Positions 11,404 through 24,543 are shown, numbered from the stretch's first letter. The stretch: 64,000 nt of DNA from Mangifera indica (GCF_011075055.1 NC_058143.1:7703057-7767056), one strand, 5' to 3'. Numbers and translations: made by a program. Notes: a model not told the origin generated them from the letters alone.

Positions 11404-12694
11404 TTGCCAAGCATAGGAAGACAAGTAAGTGGTGTTTCCAGCTTGACTTTAGTTTATTAAGCATGATTTATTGTTGTAGGAATGTTTAGAAGATTTCTTG
11501 TATGATTCATGCATTGAAAATGTTATTTTATGATTTGTGTGGTCGGAACATTTGATGTTTAAATGAGATAATGGAATCCTTTCATTATAGAATCTTATCT
11601 CGGGATTGTTTAGGTTAAATGACCACTGCCCTTGTGTTTGATCATATTTTGAATAATTATATGATTCTTTGGGATGGTTATTAGCTATAAAACATTATAG
11701 ATATACATGTGAAATGTCTATAGTAATGTATGACATGATTGATGTGTTATTTAGATGAAAGCATGCTTGAATGTTCATTTTTCTTATATTTGATGCCATG
11801 AAATTATGTATATATGCATTATGGTTAAAAGAATGGTGGAAACAATATGTTTAGGATGCCTAGTGGTTGTTGTTTGTGCATTAGTTATATGAGCATCGTC
11901 AAAATAATAATGAAAAAGGCACAGAAACCTTATGACATGATTTCTAGATCATAACACACAGTCGTGTATGGTCCCATACATGTTTGTGTGTCATTCCAAA
12001 AATTTTGAAAGTTCATAGATCTCGCACTCATTCTAATGGAAGATATGCAGAACCATATGGTGTGGGACACATGCCTATGTATGGCTTTCCAAAAGTGGAT
12101 GAATTATTGTACATAAGAATGTATCTAAGTCAACTCCTTGTGTGCATTTGCTCTATGTACAATCATTTGCTTAGTAACACACACTCGTGTACATGGGTTA
12201 GGATGCACAAGAGTATGTATAGAAAAGTACACAATTGTGTATCCCTAGAAAAAGACAAAAGATGATTATACCCTTAAGCTATGTGTATAAAAAAAAAAGA
12301 GTTAAGTACCCAAGGTAAGGGCCATCTTAGTTCAGGTGTGTTTGGTAAGGATGTGACTTTAGATATTCCTTACATGATCAATAGAATACACCACATATGT
12401 ACCCAAGGTAAGGGTTATCTCTTGATTATTGGTCAGTAGTTTCGATCAACTTGTGTGGTAAAGGAAAGAATTGCTATCAAAGATTTCCTCGTGTGTTCAG
12501 GGTGTCCCAATTAGATAGCCTAATAGGTTATTTAGTATGTACACAAGGCATAATAATAGCTTTCACTAGGGTATCAAATAAGTCAATTTTGGCTTGGGAA
12601 TTCACAACTTCCGTGGATATCCTATTTCAAGGCATTAAGTTGTTATAGTGTAATCATATTTAGCTTACAAATGGAATGCAAGATTTATCACTAG

Positions 12695-12695
<1 letters not shown>

Positions 12696-12741
<46 letters not shown>
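12696..12741. repeat. (TA)n microsatellite
   Basis: About 23 uninterrupted TA units lie inside the Tekay-type LTR. Confidence 0.98.
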
Positions 12742-12745
<4 letters not shown>

Positions 12746-12905
12746 GTTGGGTGCCGAAGGTTTACCACTTACTAAGTCTTACTCATGTATTTTCTTTCTT
12801 ATGTTTGTAGGTAGAAGAAAGTAGCGGGGTAAATGGGGGATTCAACAATCTAGCAAGCAGCTGCATGAGGAAATAGGCCTTTTGTTATGCAGTTTTTATT
12901 AAACA

Positions 12906-12976
12906 TATAATAATAATAATAATAATAATTATTATTATTATTATTATTATTATCATCATCATCATCATCATCATTA
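12906..12976. repeat. Compound trinucleotide microsatellite
   Basis: Consecutive runs of TAA, then ATT, then ATC units. Each run differs from its neighbour by one base, suggesting slippage from one original repeat. Confidence 0.97.
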
Positions 12977-13157
12977 TTGCTAGTACTTTCAGACATAAAA
13001 TACCCTATAAGTATTGATTAATAAATGTTTTTATTGCATCACCTTTTTGTATGTTTTGTAATGATGATCATGCATTAAAGTTTTCAAACAGTCTAATTAT
13101 GCACGCCTATTTTGATTTATTCCTATCAGGGGTATGTATCTGAAGAAGGGTGTTATA

Positions 13158-15984
13158 TACTGGTGATATTATAATCATTAATTTAAATAATATTTTCTAC
13201 AGAACAACTGAATTACATAATGATTTATATATTCTAAAACTTGATAATAAAATTCTTAATGTACAAAGTAATAAACGATAGAAATCTAATGAATCGAATA
13301 CCATATATCAGTGGCATTGTAAGCTAGGCTATATAGGATTGAAATGTATATCAAGGCTTTTTGAATAAAGATTTTTGCAATCATTTGACTTCCAGTCTTA
13401 TAATGAATGCAAGTCATACCTATTGGGTAAGATGGCCAAAATACCCTTACTGGACACGATGATGGGTAACTAAACTGTTAGGGATCATTCATAGTAATGT
13501 GTGGGCCAATAACAGTGTATAATAGATATGGGGAAACTTACGCTGTCATATTTATGGATGACTTTAGTAGATATAACTATGTGCTTTTAATTAAACACAA
13601 TTTTGAATGTTTTGATAAATTCAAAGAATTCAAGAACAAAGTAGAGAAGTAACTTGGGAGATAAATTAAAATCCTTTGTAATAATCATAAAGGTGAATAC
13701 CTGAGTACTAAATTCAAAAAATGCTTTAGGAACATGGGATAGTTTCTGAACTCACTCTTCATGGTACACCACAACATAATGATGTATCTAAATGGAGGAA
13801 TAAGACCTTAATGGAAATAGTCAAGTCTATGATGAGTTTAACTAATCTACCTATGTCTTTCTAGGGTCATGCCCTAGAGACGATGACCTATATACTGAAT
13901 TGTGTCTTATCTAAATCTATAGATAAAACTCCTTATGAGTTATGGATTAGGCAAAAACCTAACTAGAGTACTTAAGGATTTGAGGCTGTGAAGCTTATGT
14001 CAAGAAATTGACTTCAAACAAGCTGAAAACTAAGTTTGAAAAGTATATCTTTATGGGTTACCAAAAGGTAACTAAAGGATACTACTTCTACCACCCAAAG
14101 AAGTAAAAAACCTTTGTTGCTCATACCAGCGTATTCCTTAAAAAGGAATTCATTCTTAAGAAAACCAGTAGGAGAAGTGTGGAACTTGATAAAGCTCCTA
14201 GAACATCAGATACCATAAATATTAGATAGGACGACATGCCATCACAGATGGTTGATCATAATGAGAAAGTTCTTTCATTCCAAAAGGAGCAACCTTAAAA
14301 CACATAAGAGCTATGTAGGTCTACATGAGTACTTCATAAGACAAAAAGATTTGGTTTTTTTATGACTCAACACGACAACATATTGGTTACTTTGATGACA
14401 AGCCAAAGACTTACAAAAATGTTGTTTTGAGTCCAAACTCTAAGAAATGTTAGACACTATAAAATCCGAAATAGAATTCATATACTAGAACTTAGTATGG
14501 ACTCTAGTGGATACACTTGAAGGGGTAAAACCAGTAGGGTGTAAATGAGTTTTTAAAAGGAAAACTTACATGAAAGGTAACGTGCATACTTATAAAACTC
14601 CATTGGTTGCGAAAAGTTTCACCCAAAAACATGGTATTGACTATGACGAAACCTTTTTGCTAATTGCTATGCTAAGTCTATTAGGATTATGTTTGCTATA
14701 GCTACATATTATGACTATGAAATCTTTCAGATAGATGTCAAGAATGTCTTGCTAAATGGTAACCTTGTAAAGATGTCTATATGGCACAACTCGATAGTTT
14801 CATTATTAATAGATAGACAAATAAAGTATGTAAGCTACATAAGTCTATTTATTGGCTTAAGCAAGCTTTCAGAAGTTAGAATATTTGTTTTGATGAAGTT
14901 ATATAAGAGTTTAGTTTTATCAAAAATGAAGATAAGTCATGTGTGTATAAGAAAGTTAAGGAAAGAGTGATTGTATTTTAAGTATTGTATATCGATGACA
15001 TCTTAATTATTGGAAATGACATATCGAGCTTGTATTTAGTAAAGGCTTGGTTATCCAAGTGTTTCTCTCTACAAAACTTAGGAGAAGCAACCTACATTCT
15101 TAGGATTAAAATGTATCGAGATAAAAAGTGTAGACTTCTTAGTCTAATCAAAGCACGTAGATAAATAAGGTGTTGACAGTATTTTTTATAGAGGAATCCA
15201 AGAAAAGATTTTACCTATGTCTCATGATATATATCTTTCGAAAGAGATATGTTTATCTTTACAATATGAGAGAGCTAAAATGAGTAGGATCCCATATACC
15301 TCAGTTATAGGATCGATTATGTATGACATTCTATGTAAAGACTTGATGTCTCATAAACCTTAAACGTTTACAATAAATATCAATCTAATCTAGGTGAAAA
15401 ACACTTAATGGTTGTTAAGAACATCTTAAAGTACTTGAGAAGGACTAAAGATACATTCTTAGTTTATAGAAGAGATTTTGAACTCACTATTAGAGGTTAC
15501 AATGATGTTAGTTTCCAAACTAATCGAGATGATTTTAAATCTTAATTAGAGTTTATGTTTTGTTTGATGATGGTACAGTTAGCTGGAAAAACTCTAAGCA
15601 AAACATAGTGACTAATTCTATGACAAAGTATAAGTACATTACCCTTTCATAAGTAACAAAAAAATTGTATAGATCAAGAAGTTCGTTACTGAACTTGAAG
15701 TGGTTCAAAGTATCATCGAGTTAATTGAGCTCTATTGTAACAACAATGGAACGATTACTCTGGCAAATGAGTTACAATCTCATCAAAGGTTTAAGCACAT
15801 ATTAGAAAAATCACTTGATTCGAGAGATTATTCAGTGTGGTGATATACAGATAGAGAGAATTGATATAGATGACAATTTGGCTGACCCATTGACAAAGCT
15901 TTTATCTTAGAAGAAACATGATAAGCATGTAGCAAGATTGGGCATTAGATATATGACTGATTAGCCATAATGCAAATGGAAGAT
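13158..15984 (+). pseudogene. Decayed Ty1/copia pol
   Basis: Conceptual translation in shifting frames shows a GAG-pre-integrase segment (about 13200-13440, YQWHCKLGYIGLKCISRLFE). The integrase core is at about 13480-13880 (RYGETYAVIFMDDFSRYNYV). RT occupies about 14440-15180 (GNVHTYKTPLVAKSFTQKHG and YYDYEIFQIDVKN, with the catalytic box intact as YIDDILIIGND). RNase H is at about 15360-15910 (GYNDVSFQTNRDDFKS, then NLADPLTKLL). The frame at 14689-14970 is the longest surviving piece of RT. A purine-rich stretch (AATGGAAGA) precedes the LTR. The 5' end is cut where the Tekay LTR ends at 13157, so the Tekay element probably inserted into this copia. Confidence 0.87.
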
Positions 15985-17673
15985 TGTTAAGATATGTGCC
16001 CTAAAGCTAATTGATTTAACATTTGTATTGTAATTTTACATTAATTAATTCATAAATGATTAATTTTTATTCAATTCATATATGTCTCATTTTATATAAT
16101 TGTGTGAATAACATGCCCTTAGAATGGTAGAACTGTAACAACAAGATCAGATGACTGATTATAAGAACCCTATACACACATTAAGTGGTCATTCTAGAAA
16201 CGTAAGTAATCCCAACATTACAATGAATAAAAGCACATGTAATAATGATGAGATTATCATAGTATTGAATGATCTTATCGAAAGATGGTGATAGTTCTCA
16301 CATGTTGAAGTTGTTTATAAACAGCTTGGTGTGAACATGGGTACACATGGTAAAAGTGTTCATTAGACTAGCCACACTAGAGGATATTTATATAGATGGT
16401 TGCTCTAGTGTTTATGAAATAAATCCTTTGAACATCATAGGTGCATGTGATCCTATCATTTGAGGTTATCAGATCGTTTCATGTAAGGTTGGTATAGTTT
16501 GACATTATTCAATGTATTGTCGTAACTAGGGTATCATAAAGGTAGTAACCGAACATATCATAAGATACATGAAAGCTATGGTTGATCAATAAAGGATTCG
16601 TCACTCTTGAGCATAGGAGAAGATATCTCACATAAAAATATTGAATAACATTCATGACTACTTGAATTTGTGGCCATAGTGGGATAAGGTTATAGCCTTA
16701 TTCTTGTAAGTCATTAATTTGTATCAATTCATATCGAGAAACTACTAAGATAGACATAATTTTATGTCTTAGTCTTGAAAGATATTGGTTGATGAAAGGA
16801 TTGAATTACACATAACTATGATATTGTAAAAGTTTAAAAGATATCCACTAACACTCTATCATTTGGGTAGCCATGATATTTTGTTAGGGGTCAATTTTGG
16901 TTTGTGTATGAGTTCAACTTGAATTCATACATTGTCAGTTCAATAGAGAACTTATGGATTACATGCATATAAGGGTTAATACAAACCTAGAGGTGAGGAT
17001 AATTTGATAACACTCCTAATGTTTAAGAAGATGGAGAACTTTATTGACCATATTTGACCAAAATCCTTTAGTGTGCATGGTGCCACATGGCACTATATAA
17101 AATGGAAGCTTGGCACCGTTGGACGAGAAATTTTCCAATCGTGCAAAGGCCTATGGATGGCACAGCTAGACAAGCCTTGTCCAATCGTGCAAGGCATATT
17201 TATATTAGGTGGTACACTTTAGTGTCCACCCTTTCATGGTTTAAAGTGTGTTAGGTGGCATACATGTGTACAACCTATACACGTGTGTTGATGATCTCCA
17301 ATATAAGTTAAACTCTTGTTGTACTTGGACACCTGCACATAAATATAAATGATAAGTATGAATTAGATGAATGATAATTCAGTACAAAACACCAGAAAAA
17401 ATATAATACACTTATATAAAACCCTAGCCTTCTAGGTTTTGTAATACCACAACATCACCTCATGAGGGTTGGATAGTGTTCATTTCTTTGCCACATGAAG
17501 ATTTGGAGAAGCCACAAACGAGGTGTAAACACTAAGACACCCTGTTGTTGTTTTGAATGTTCATGTTAAATATGTTTCAAAATAAGGACCTTGGTTAAGG
17601 TTTTAGGATTTTTATGATTTTATAAAATTTTAATTCCACTACACTTTCAGTTATCAATGCCTTAAAACCCAAC
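15985..17673 (+). repeat. Ty1/copia 3' LTR
   Basis: It starts TGTTAAGATATGTGCCCTAAAG directly after the copia RNase H tail and purine tract, and ends near AAAACCCAACA. The 3' 220 bases are homologous to an isolated fragment at 55131-55352. It has no coding capacity. Confidence 0.75.
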
Positions 17674-19496
17674 ATCAAGTTCATCAAAATGGGTCCAAGA
17701 ACTAAGACAACAAAAGGTGCAAGTACATCTCGATATGCTTATGTTAGACTTGGTCACTATAATATTGTTATTGAAAATGATGAATAAAGAAGTGTTTGGA
17801 AGAAATTAGGCATAGAAATATTCGTGTGGCTAGAAGTGTTTATTTGCCTATCTTAGAGGAAATTGGGATTTCCAATGAATTTTATGAAAATAGTGAATAG
17901 AATGAAATGGAAGAACTTGTTTTTCATGAAACATGATGTTTACAAGAATTTAGTATATGAGTTCTACAACCCTTTGAGGTTGAAAATGGATATCAAAGAT
18001 ACTATTATAAATTATACTATGAGTTTTAGACTGTGTGGTAAGTCTCACAAGGTCATTTCAAAACTAATTGCTAGATGATTAGAATGTGATTGTGAATATT
18101 TGTTAAATACCCTTGTAAACTTCAATCAATCTGATGTTTAGGTTGAGTTAGATAGAAGGGAAACATACTATTCACATCTCTCTAAATCAACAAAATTAGA
18201 TAACCTGATTTACAAAGTACTTCATAAGATCATCACTTGCACTTTGAATGCCAAAATTGATTCGAATGAATCAGTTTTAGTTAAAGATCTAAAATTGATG
18301 TTTGCTACTCTACATAGGATATAAGTTAATACTACTAGATGGCTGATACACAAACAATACTCAATTAAGAATGAAAATCAAATCATTTCTTTCAGGATGT
18401 TTGTATTATTTATTATGGAAAAATTGGACTTAAGCTCAGAAAAAAAGGATCCAGAGCACCATATTAAATTCCAAGATCCTGACTTACCTACTACTCAGCA
18501 CTAGTGAAGATGGAATTGATAGAAACGAATGCACAAGGCAATTACAGATTCAGAGAATACCATCTAAGACATCAAAGAATTATTAATGGTGTAAAAAAAG
18601 GGTTTCCACATACTCATCAAGTTGAAGATCAAGTAAATGTTCCTACTCCTCCTACTTAAAGTCAACCAAGTGATATCCCTGGATCAAGTTTTTGGGTCGA
18701 AAAACGACCAAGAATGGAAGATGAATTTTTGAATCCATTATAAGACCAATTTGCTCACATGATGAACTTTATGAGCAAAGGATTTCAAGTAATGCAGCTT
18801 CGAATGGATAACATGGACAATTAACATTATGTACTCTTTCAAAGGCAAAATGAGATCCTTTAGAGGCAAGATTAGATTATACAAGAACAACAACACTTAA
18901 TGCAGTATCATGAGACCTTTCGACATGAATTCTAGGGATGGATGGATAAACATCTATGATCATGCATCTCATTCTCATATCAGATCATCTTTTTATTATA
19001 TCGCATATGTTTTTAGTTAGTTCTAAAGTTTAGTTATCTTTGCTTAGTTACTTTATTTTGTTTCCACATTTAGATGTTGCTTGATACTTGACATCAATTT
19101 TGATAATATCTATCTAGTTGGATGTCATTTGGATCAATGGCTAACTTTGCTTGGTTATGGATATATTGAATGTTATATGTTTGATTTTGCTTGGATTTTT
19201 ACAATGAATTAGTTGGGAGAAGTTATTGAAAATATATTGAATATTGGAAGTGTAATTTATAGATTTTTGTTTGATAACAAAAAGGGGGAGAAGAGAAAAC
19301 ATAAGGGAGATTATGGCAAAATTTTTCCAAAATTTTAAACTTACAGATTTTCTTGCTTTAACAAACTTGGTAATATAATTTTTGTACAAAATGTTAAAGT
19401 GAAGAGGAGTGAATTTAACGTAAAATGAAATTTTCCACTTTGATGTGTATATTTTCAAACTTAGTTTTTGTCATTAATTAAAAAAAAAAGGGATAT
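17674..19496 (+). pseudogene. Internal region of an LTR element with a putative plant transposon protein domain
   Basis: From an ATG at 17689 (MGPRTKTTKG) a broken frame runs to about 18500, then about 18960. It includes NLVYEFYNPLRLKM near 17950, a central leucine-rich helical region, and TTRWLIHKQYSIKNENQIIS near 18330. This layout resembles the 'putative plant transposon protein' domain often found in non-autonomous plant LTR elements. It is followed by a proline/serine-rich linker (NVPTPPT) and a glutamine-rich coiled-coil-like tail (about 18780-18950). RT, integrase and RNase H are absent. The tail leads into an A-rich/GGGG tract and an LTR at 19497. The family assignment is from pattern only. 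Several stops make it a pseudogene. Confidence 0.55.
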
Positions 19497-20870
19497 TGTT
19501 GGACCCTAGTGTTTTGATAATGATAAAAACATAAGTTAAAAGTGTTAACATATCCAAAAAATGTGTCAAAGTTTTGCAAAATAGACAAAGTGTGAAATTT
19601 ACACAACAAAAATTGGGAACAACTTGGACTTTATGTGGAATGCTTAGCTCTTGAAGAAAATGAAGTCGGACACCAAATCATACCTCACCTGTGTAGCCTT
19701 CTAGAAATGTTATTGAAATTTAAAGAAAATGTTGTTTTGCCAACTGCGCACCACTTGATGCCAACCATGCATCTTTAATTTATGTTAACCATGCAACATA
19801 GGTCTAGTTGTGCACTTTAGTTCTTCATTCTAGTCGTGTTGCATTTTGCCAAAAAGCAAAGTTCAACTATGCAACTTCATTTAATCATTCTAGTTGTGCT
19901 TCTTCATTTGCCAACCATGCAAGATAAGTGGTCAAAGTGCTTTAAAATCAAAGCTTCAATGTCCAGCTATGCCCTGTGTAATTTAGAGTCAACATACATA
20001 CCAAGTACAAGTTAGCATGGATGCCATGCAACATTTTGGAATTTTTCAAAAACAAAAGCTAAAGCATAAGTCACCAATGCCAAGAAAATGCTACCCATTC
20101 CTAGTGCACTTAAAGCTATCCATTTGGAACTTTTACCAAGGTTGGCTTAGCCATAAATTTTATATGCTAGTCGTAATCTTTAAACTTATCAACCGTGCCT
20201 AAGCATTTTTAAGAGTAAAACGTTGTTTTCAATAGACAAACGACTAGTTTTCTCAACTCAGCTCAATGGATACATGACATATTACAACCACTCAAACTCT
20301 ATAAATATGATGCATTTTGAAGTAAGGATAGTTAAGAAATTGCATTGTGAAAAACTCTTGCTCATCTTCTTCATTGCTCTTCCCTCTTAATCTCTCACTA
20401 AGCCTATACTCATACACTTGAGAGAAAACTTGTGCTAAACTTGTATTTTCAACCTTTATAAGGTCTTTAATACTCCAAAAATTTGTATTCTAAACATTGA
20501 GTGTGAAATCACGTATCAATTAGTGTATTGGGTGCAATCTCGGATAAAATAAATGTAAAGAAAGATTTTCAAGTGATAATGGAACTCCAAGGCAATTTGC
20601 TTGGAGAAATGGACATAGGAAGCTTGTAAAATAAAAAACTTCAAACCATTATAAACTCTTAAGCATCTCTATCCCTTTCTCTTTATTTCAAGTTTCATAT
20701 TTGTGTTGTATTTTTTTTAATAACTTGTTGAATTGTTTATGTTCAATTACATTATTGAAACTAATTATTGGATTGCTCTTGTATATAAATTTGGCTTGTT
20801 TAAAAGAATCCATTTGATTAATTTTTTAAAGAACCTATTCTCTCTCCTCTAAGTTCATTTTAGCCTTTCA
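19497..20870 (+). repeat. 3' LTR of the non-autonomous element
   Basis: It starts TGTTGGACCCTAGTGTTTTG after an AAAAAGGGATAT tract and ends in TTTTAGCCTTTCA. Both termini are typical of plant LTRs that precede a GGTATCA-type PBS. Between them it is AT-rich with no genes. The matching 5' LTR is not in the window. Confidence 0.6.
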
Positions 20871-21089
20871 AAAGGGTTTTTTTTTTTGTAATAAAAAACC
20901 TTATTTATATTTGTTAGACAGATAAACTCGGGGACAAGACCCATAACAATTATATAGTGACTAGGGCACAGTGACCTCATAGACAAATGAAACAAAAATT
21001 TAAAAATTATTAAAATGAAATTCTTTTACTTTATATTGTTGTCACTATAGTAACAAAATTTTTTTAATGCTATTAATGATATTTGTGAA
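20871..21089. other. Non-coding AT-rich spacer
   Basis: I see no gene here. It contains a T-homopolymer near 20880 and an unassigned segment around 20940-20990. Confidence 0.6.
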
Positions 21090-21650
21090 TTACCATTATT
21101 GTTAATTGCATAGACAATGTTAAAGAATTTATATTAGAAATGTATAATATTTATGAATATAAATATGGAAGAATTAGACAAAATTCAAAACAAGAGGTAA
21201 GTTCTACTAGTTCAATTATAAAAATGTCATGCATATGGTCTCTCCTACGCAAAGGTAAGAAGTCGACGGGTCATAGTTCAAATTATGATAAGTTCATAAT
21301 TATATCAATAGTGATCATTATCTAAAAATTATTCAATGATATCATCATGAGAAATTAAATGTTTTGCTCTGGTGGAGAGAAAAGGCAAAAAGTTTTCCTA
21401 TGCTTGTTGCCATGGCCAAGATCTACTAACCCTTCTAGTGTCGACTATAGCATTGGAATCCATTTTTACATAAAGGAATGCATGTTGGATGATAGACTAT
21501 CCAATTTATACCCAAATATAATCCAGATGATCATGTGTATGAAAAATTGGGTCAGAGCTAATTTCAAATTACAAAATTAGGTTGCATAAGATATCTTTGA
21601 AAAATTCAAGAACTTGGACATTGAGGACAAGTAGATGGATCTTATGTTTA
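21090..21650 (+). pseudogene. hAT transposase C-terminal remnant
   Basis: Frame 21140-21325 (YEYKYGRIRQNSKQEVSS, then SIWSLLRKGKKSTG) and the region from 21350 (LLWWREKAKSFPMLVAMAK, then in another frame VDYSIGIHFYIKECMLDDRL and MIMCMKNWVRANFKLQN) match the C-terminal order of plant hAT transposases. These end with a WW(R/K) segment, then FP-L--MA, SVDS-F--GGR-LDDR, and V--LVC--DW. One frameshift and one stop lie near 21430. Only the dimerisation end survives. The GGCC-rich DNA that follows (21800-22330) could be its subterminal region. Confidence 0.72.
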
Positions 21651-21799
21651 TCATATTTATATTTGTAATTGTTACATTATGTAAATTGATTTATTTGTAA
21701 ATAATATATTTTTCTATGTAACCACAATATTACTCTATCACAAGTGAGGAATTAGAAAAAATTTGTGTCCAAATTTTTTTATAAAAAAATTAAAATTTT

Positions 21800-22331
21800 T
21801 GTTTAAACAGGTTAACGCACATGTTAGCCCATTTAAGGCCTAACATGGTCTGACCTTATATACATAGGGTTATGTGATGGGCCTTATGTTTGTCTGAGCA
21901 CCTTTATGTTTTCTTAGGCAACCTGACCTAAAGGCCTGCAACTATGGGGGCCTTGGGCATAGCATGGCCCCTAGACCTAATAGGCCATACCAAAGTTGGC
22001 CAGCATGGCTTACTTATGCCTTTAATGTTATGAGTTCTATCTTGAACTTTCAAATTTTGTTGGTCGAAACAACATGTCACAACCTACATTTTTGTGGTTG
22101 TTGACCCAACACAACCCATAATATGATGGGTCATCCATTGACAAGTCTAAAACTATCTATATACTTTTGCTAAAATAAGGTGGAAAAATATATGTCATTT
22201 ATCTTACATAGACACAACAGTGGACCATGTCAATTTCGACACAACCCACCATGCTTATAGGCCATGTCAGGTCTAAGCTTGTACAATAATGGGTGAGGCC
22301 ATATAAAAGTGAAGGCCTAAGGTACAACCTT
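21800..22331. other. GGCC/GGCCTA-rich segment, possible hAT subterminal repeats
   Basis: The stretch is rich in short repeated words such as AAGGCCTAACATGG, GGGCCTTATG and AGGCCATACC. It is more GC-rich than its surroundings and non-coding. Clustered GGCC words are common in subterminal regions of plant hAT elements, and a hAT remnant lies just upstream, but no clear terminal inverted repeat pair was found. Confidence 0.35.
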
Positions 22332-23009
22332 ATCTATATAGGGTCATGTGATGTTAGGCCCTTAATGGGACGACCCATGGACCTTATTGCGAGTCGCTTG
22401 ATATTTTATATTATTAAAGTAATTATTAAACTTTACTAACTTATATTTCATTTCAAATTAAAATAATCAAGGATCGTAAATGATATGTCGATTCTCTAAA
22501 TCACATTATGTATATATTTTCAAATGATGTAAAATCATTTTTATTATTTATTATTTTATTCTAATTAAAGAAAACTTTTCATTTTTTTGGTGACGTCGCG
22601 TTAGGAATTATTTTTCTCTAACTACATTTTCTTGACTTACCTGACACTTAGGTCAAGATAGTTGTTGTTTATCTATATAGGGTCGTGTGATGTTGGGCTC
22701 TTTATAGGACAACCCATAGACCTTGTTGCGAGTCACTCGATATTTTATATTAATAAAATAATTATTAAACTTTACTAACTTATATTTCATTTTAGATTAA
22801 AATAATCAAGGATCGTAAATGACATATCAATCCTTCAAATCACATTATATATATATTTTTTCAAATGATGTAAAATTATTTTTTATTTTTTACTATTATA
22901 TTCTAATTAAATGAAACTCTTCATTTTTTCAGTGATATCGTGTTGAGACTTATTTTCTCTAACTACATTTTCTTGATTTACCTGACACTTGGGTCAAGAT
23001 AGTTGTTCT
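22332..23009. repeat. 339-bp direct tandem duplication
   Basis: Unit 1 (22332-22670) and unit 2 (22671-23009) begin ATCTATATAGGGTC and end GGTCAAGATAGTTGTT. They align along their full length with scattered substitutions. Both lie beside or within the left arm of the palindrome described next. Confidence 0.9.
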
Positions 23010-23880
23010 TTATATGCTCTACCAACAAAAAGAACTAAGAAACTCAAGTTCGTGGTCGTCAAACAATGTCATTTCTTGTATACTTACTTTATCTACTACT
23101 TCCATCATTTATTTAATGTTTAATAACTTAGTTTACATTTTGTTTTTTCAATTTTGTTAATTATTAATTTTCTTTAAAATACTTTAATAATGAAAAAATT
23201 GAAATATGTTATAAATGAAAAAAATATTCAAACAATTGAGACAACTTCACTTTTGTAGACTCAATTGAGCAAAATTGGGTATAGTGTAAACACCTTAGGA
23301 GAGACCTTATAGAAACAAATAAAGCCTCTTACTTATTCCTATAAGGTCTCTTGTACTAAATTTACAGTAAACTCATTCTTTTCATTTCAGCTTATAAAAG
23401 TGAAATCATCTCAATTGCTTGCACACTTTTTTTATTTAAAATATATTAAGTTTTTACATTGCTAAAATATTTTAAAGAAAACTAATAATTAACAAATTTT
23501 GAAAAAGAAATTGGAAGCTAAGTTGTTTAACATTAAGGAAATAATGAAAGTAGTAGATAAAACAAAAAAATCAGTGACATTGTCTGAAGGCCATGCGTAT
23601 AAGTTTCTCGGTTCTTCTTGTTGGCAGAGCGTATGAACAATAACTATCTTAGATCTCAAGTGTTAGGTAAGTCAAGAAGATATAGTTAGAAAAAATAAAT
23701 TCCAACATGGCGTCACCGAAAAATTAAGAGTTTCTTTTAATTAAAATATGACAATAAGTAATATAAATTTATTTTACATCATTTAAAAATTTATACAAAA
23801 TGTGATTTGGAGGATCAACATGCTATTTACTATCTTTGATTGTGTTAATTTGAAAGGAAATATGAAATAGTAAAGTCTAA
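22771..23880. repeat. Large imperfect palindrome (foldback element)
   Basis: The left arm (about 22771-23210) and right arm (about 23440-23880) are inverted copies. For example ATTTTCTTGATTTACCTGACAC near 22968 corresponds to AAGTCAAGAAGATATAGTTAG on the right, and the AAGAACTAAGAAACT segment reappears inverted near 23610. The central part is also symmetric: GAGACCTTATAG at 23301 pairs with CTATAAGGTCTC at 23339. The centre is about 23325. It has no coding capacity. Confidence 0.88.
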
Positions 23881-23889
23881 TAATTTTTT

Positions 23890-24543
23890 TAAAAAATTAT
23901 TTTTTTAATAAAAAGCCAAACACAAAAAATTAATTGAAAAAATACAAAATTTTTAGACAAATAAAAATTAAATTGGTAGACAGAATTAAAATTTGATTAG
24001 ATTTAAGAAAGTTTCATATTGAAATTGAATGAAGAAAATGTCAAGGGAGATTGAATGAAGAAAATGTTAGAAGAGAATGAAAAATTAAGTTTCGGATGTG
24101 GATTTGAAAGTGGGGCAGTGGGGTTTATATGAAAAAAAATATTAAAAAGTCAACAGCTTTTGTGGTGCAAAAGCTGTTCTGCACCCGCAAAACCAAATTT
24201 CAAAAAAATTAAATTTGTCAACGTAATTGTAGGTTTGGTCAAATCGGCCAGCAAGCCTAATGTCGGGGCCACGACTCGACTTGAATGATTCATAGGCCGA
24301 GCTAAAAACAGAATGCCCAGGCCAGGTTGGAGGCGGCGTGGCCCCTTGCCACATCTAATATTATAGAATTCTTCATAGCTAGCCAAGAGTTCCCGCCAAA
24401 ACATATTTCTTACGTTCTCAATTGTCCGCCAAAATACTTTGCCCTTTATTTATTTACCCCTGTTTCCCCGCCATGCCTTTTTAAATATCTGTGCATTCCA
24501 ACCGGTTCACCAATCCCCCTCTCTGTTTTGCAGTCAATTGACA
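23890..24543. other. Upstream region of gene A
   Basis: AT-rich to about 24130, then more GC-rich toward the gene. Two minus-strand ORFs here (24142-24404) overlap the likely promoter and resemble nothing, so I regard them as chance. A TTTTTAAATATC box at 24478 is a possible TATA element about 65 bases before the start codon; this is weak evidence. Confidence 0.4.

Larger units (their letters stand above)
11404..13157 (+). repeat. 3' LTR of the first Tekay-type element, right piece
   Basis: This resumes the LTR interrupted by the Athila-like insertion. It contains the same dyads (for example ACAGTCGTGTATGGTCCCAT near 11950) and ends in GGGGTATGTATCTGAAGAAGGGTGTTATA. That end matches the LTR ends of the other two copies, which finish TGTTACA or TATTACA on the corresponding strand. 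Joined to the left piece it would be about 2.1 kb. Two microsatellites lie inside it. Several short ORFs here are not coding. Confidence 0.7.

Noticed and set aside
12906..12976. A CRISPR-like or regulatory repeat array
   Set aside because: The periodicity is three bases with no spacers: a compound microsatellite within an LTR.
24142..24404. Minus-strand ORFs upstream of gene A
   Set aside because: Overlapping frames with no motif, in the likely promoter of a well-supported plus-strand gene.
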